Shown here piece after piece: positions 9,735 to 11,769 of a stretch of DNA of 11,769 bases. The notes below the pieces were generated by a model. The model did not search any database. It was not told the origin of the DNA and was given only the letters and a program-made list of their open reading frames with translations. Location: NCBI GenBank assembly GCA_030647845.1, contig JAUSIO010000056.1, forward strand, positions 1 through 11,769. Direction: 5' to 3'. Positions within the stretch are counted from its first letter, which is position 1, and every line of letters starts with the position of its first letter. The DNA comes from a bacterium. GTDB taxonomy: Bacteria > Patescibacteriota > Minisyncoccia > Phycocordibacterales > SBAW01. Both the position numbers and the translations under genes were made by a program.

Positions 9735-10232
9735 ATGACACGCGGGCGCAAAAAAATAAAAACGCTCGAAGAACTGATGCCTCTCGTGGAGAAGTTGCGG
9801 GTGGGCGGCAAACACATCGTTACCACAAACGGATGCTTCGACATCATCCACCCGGGGCATGTCGACAGCTTCGAGTGGGCAAAGGCGCAGGGCGACGTGC
9901 TGGTTGTCGGCGTCAACTCCGACACCTCGGTGCGCGAGAATAAGGGCGACTTGCGACCCATCCAAGACGAAGCGAGCCGTGCGCGCGTGCTTGCCGGGCT
10001 AGAGGCAATCGACTATGTCTTCGTGTTCGACGAGAAAAGTCCGGCAAACTGGCTCCCTAAGCTACGACCAGACGTTCACATCAAAGGCGCGGGGAGCGAA
10101 CGCGACCCAGCGTTTGCAGGCGAAAAGGCACTGGTCGAGAGCTTCGGTGGCGAGGTACGGCTCTCCCCGCAAACCGAAGGTCACTCGACCACGAACATCA
10201 TCGAAAAAATACTGCGCGTATATAAAAAATAG
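9735..10232 (+). CDS. hldE: RfaE2/HldE C-terminal-type heptose-1-phosphate nucleotidyltransferase
   Basis: A 165-residue cytidylyltransferase-fold enzyme matching the C-terminal half of HldE, which activates D-glycero-D-manno-heptose 1-phosphate with ATP to give ADP-heptose. The nucleotide-binding motif TNGCFDIIHPGH is at residues 31-42, with H39 and H42 forming HxGH. It is followed by VGVNSDTSVRENKGDLRPI, the conserved DVHIKGAG, and a C-terminal STTNIIEKI. The kinase half of bifunctional HldE is absent, so this is the stand-alone form. The ATG at 9735 has no Shine-Dalgarno sequence but follows a -10 element by nine bases. Together with the GmhB-like phosphatase it supports a heptose route. 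Related enzymes use CTP or other sugar or polyol phosphates, so the exact substrate is open. Confidence 0.9.
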   Translation: MTRGRKKIKTLEELMPLVEKLRVGGKHIVTTNGCFDIIHPGHVDSFEWAKAQGDVLVVGVNSDTSVRENKGDLRPIQDEASRARVLAGLEAIDYVFVFDEKSPANWLPKLRPDVHIKGAGSERDPAFAGEKALVESFGGEVRLSPQTEGHSTTNIIEKILRVYKK

Positions 10233-10252
10233 CCATCCTTGTGTGGATGGCT
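10231..10252. terminator. Bidirectional terminator between convergent genes
   Basis: AGCCATCC (10231-10238) pairs exactly with GGATGGCT (10245-10252) around TTGTGT. On the plus strand TTTTACTTTTC follows; on the minus strand A then TTTTTT follows (10224-10230). It can therefore end both the HldE-like gene, whose TAG overlaps the stem, and the radical SAM gene. Confidence 0.88.
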
Positions 10253-10265
10253 TTTACTTTTCTTC

Positions 10266-11769
10266 TTATTTTGCAATCGGCTCCGGACCCTTTTCGACCT
10301 TGTAAAGACCGTGACCAAACTCATGACGGCGAGTAATGGTCGCAACCTCTCCAAGTGCGCTGGGGGTAGAGTCTGTGGAGACAGGGAACCCGGTTTCCAC
10401 AACCTTTTGAGCCAACGCTCCTCCTGCAGGAAAGTAGGGGAAGTAGTGCGGATTTTGTACAACCACTTCCGGCAGGTCGCTGGGTGATTGCAAGTGCATC
10501 TCGTGCGCAAGCGCGTGCAACCGACGTTCGAGCTCCGCCCCAGGAACCCGAGTGCGCAGATGGGCGGTAGTTTCTTGCCCTATCCGCTTCCAGTTCCAGT
10601 CGTTCTTCGGTACTGCAAGCAACCGTTTTGCAAGCACCACCGCATCGGGCATCTTTGCCAGCGGGATAAACAACTCCTGCAAGCGTACAACGCTGTCGCA
10701 GTAGTCGCTGTTTTCCTTCTCGCTCAAATACTCGATAGTGCCAACCTCCCTGGGCTCCCCAACTTTGACGATCTCAAATTTTTTACCGTCAACTTTCTCT
10801 CGCACAACTTTCTGATAGGTTAGCTGTGCAGAGTCGGTACCGTTTTCCACCGCCCATGTATTTTGGAGCGGCTGTACTTCCGGTGGTGCCTTAGGGTGCA
10901 CCTTGAGACCTTCTACAATCCGTTCAATATCGCGCGTGCCGCCGGCGACGTGGCGTAAGACACTACGCTGGAAAAAGGTGTCAGAGAGGTCGTCGTTGTT
11001 TCCCGCATAGAAACCGAGACTCTTGGCAATAGTCCCCATACTGGTGCCAAGATAGGGAGACAAGGTTGAGGGCCACGCCATGTCGGGACCGATCTCATTA
11101 TTAAGTTTGAGAGTCGAGAGGTCAGTCTCCGTACTGCTAAAGGGGACCGCGAGGATTTGTTCGGTCCGGAGTGTCATACCTCGGGCAATTATCTTCTCGC
11201 AGCTTTCAACAATAAGTTCGTGCGGCATATGCCGCATAAGCACCCGAGTCCGCAGGAATGGATTCCCCGATTCGATAGCGAGTGTAACACCAGTCACACC
11301 GGCTTCTTGGAAGAGGTCGAGTCGGCGCTTCCCTGCGTCGCCCTCGAGCAACTCTGTCCGAAGTTGGATGTGAGCAGGCTCTCCAACCTCTTGCTTCCAT
11401 CGGCGTGTAAACTCCGGCAGCCACTCTTTGTACTCGAAGCCGAAGATATCATCCTGGAAGTAGACCATCTGCAAAGGCCAGCGACGTTGTATGTCGTGTG
11501 CCTCAGCAATAAGCCGGTCGACCTCGCTTGTGATGAACTTGAAACCCCCATGCATCTTGTTGAACGACGGTGCATAGCAGTAGCTGCAGTGGAAGGGGCA
11601 CCCGACTGAAGCAAACATGCTCTTGATAGGGCTGTCTGCAAGTTGCGGATATTTTTCGTAGACCACGTCACGGTCCGGCAGGGGGAAGAGGTCTTCGCGA
11701 CCCATCGGGTCGAAATATGCCTTATTTTTTGGGAGCTTCCCTTCCAGCAATTGGCCAAAAAGGTTAAAC
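10266..11769 (-). CDS. Radical SAM protein, probably B12-binding type, N-terminus beyond the right edge
   Basis: The 500 visible residues hold the radical SAM cluster motif CPFHCSYC (in-window residues 57-64, CxxxCxxC), which binds the 4Fe-4S cluster that cleaves S-adenosylmethionine. Just before it lie FDPMGREDLFPLPDRDVVYEKY and SMFASVGCPF, typical of proteins with an N-terminal cobalamin-binding domain, as in the BchE-like group. That domain would be off the window, since the frame stays open to the edge. The core continues with YFQDDIFGF, GVTLAIESGNPFLR and EQILAVPFSSTETD, as in the rest of a radical SAM barrel. The last 200 or so residues are not recognised. Such enzymes often methylate or rearrange unreactive carbons; the substrate is unknown. 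It ends in TAA before a shared terminator. Confidence 0.92.
   Translation of the reverse strand, partial: FNLFGQLLEGKLPKNKAYFDPMGREDLFPLPDRDVVYEKYPQLADSPIKSMFASVGCPFHCSYCYAPSFNKMHGGFKFITSEVDRLIAEAHDIQRRWPLQMVYFQDDIFGFEYKEWLPEFTRRWKQEVGEPAHIQLRTELLEGDAGKRRLDLFQEAGVTGVTLAIESGNPFLRTRVLMRHMPHELIVESCEKIIARGMTLRTEQILAVPFSSTETDLSTLKLNNEIGPDMAWPSTLSPYLGTSMGTIAKSLGFYAGNNDDLSDTFFQRSVLRHVAGGTRDIERIVEGLKVHPKAPPEVQPLQNTWAVENGTDSAQLTYQKVVREKVDGKKFEIVKVGEPREVGTIEYLSEKENSDYCDSVVRLQELFIPLAKMPDAVVLAKRLLAVPKNDWNWKRIGQETTAHLRTRVPGAELERRLHALAHEMHLQSPSDLPEVVVQNPHYFPYFPAGGALAQKVVETGFPVSTDSTPSALGEVATITRRHEFGHGLYKVEKGPEPIAK

Overview
The window most likely comes from a Candidate Phyla Radiation / Patescibacteria genome, probably a Parcubacteria-like lineage. 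This is inferred from several things: compact genes with short spacers, roughly balanced GC, a remodelled SecA, a tetratricopeptide-tailed O-antigen-ligase-type membrane protein, and a palindrome of a kind that I recall as common in these genomes and that here lies in frame inside a coding sequence. No rRNA, tRNA or CRISPR array was seen, and no IS element or phage gene.

Left part (1-6987): everything reads on the minus strand. In transcription order it holds a small coiled-coil protein, a large O-antigen ligase/polymerase-like protein, a two-gene toxin-antitoxin module (a 55-residue putative antitoxin overlapping a PIN-domain VapC-like toxin), murB (peptidoglycan precursor synthesis), a 354-bp intergenic region with hairpins, a perfect DnaA-box word and a tiny lysine-rich ORF, and then secA, which runs off the left edge. 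The theme is cell envelope and secretion, with a toxin-antitoxin module inserted between two envelope genes.

Right part (7037-11769): genes alternate in strand and are separated by clear intrinsic terminators. They are a RibK/DUF120-like protein (+), a GmhB-type HAD phosphatase (-), a possible small RNA (-) divergent from an unknown 135-residue protein (+), a 2H-phosphoesterase-like protein (-) divergent from a RfaE2/HldE-type nucleotidyltransferase (+), and the C-terminal part of a radical SAM protein, probably B12-binding (-). The GmhB-like and HldE-like enzymes both point to activated heptose synthesis, which could feed a surface glycan handled by the ligase-like protein.

Three signals stand out. 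Seven genes have a -10-like element 6-10 bases before the chosen ATG and no good Shine-Dalgarno sequence, which suggests leaderless mRNAs; three less familiar genes instead have a Shine-Dalgarno sequence and a leader. A compact intergenic unit at 8194-8326 looks like a short minus-strand RNA whose -35 overlaps that of the divergent gene. A protein resembling the archaeal CTP-dependent riboflavin kinase sits in an otherwise bacterial context. All 11 complete protein genes end in TAG or TAA, never TGA.
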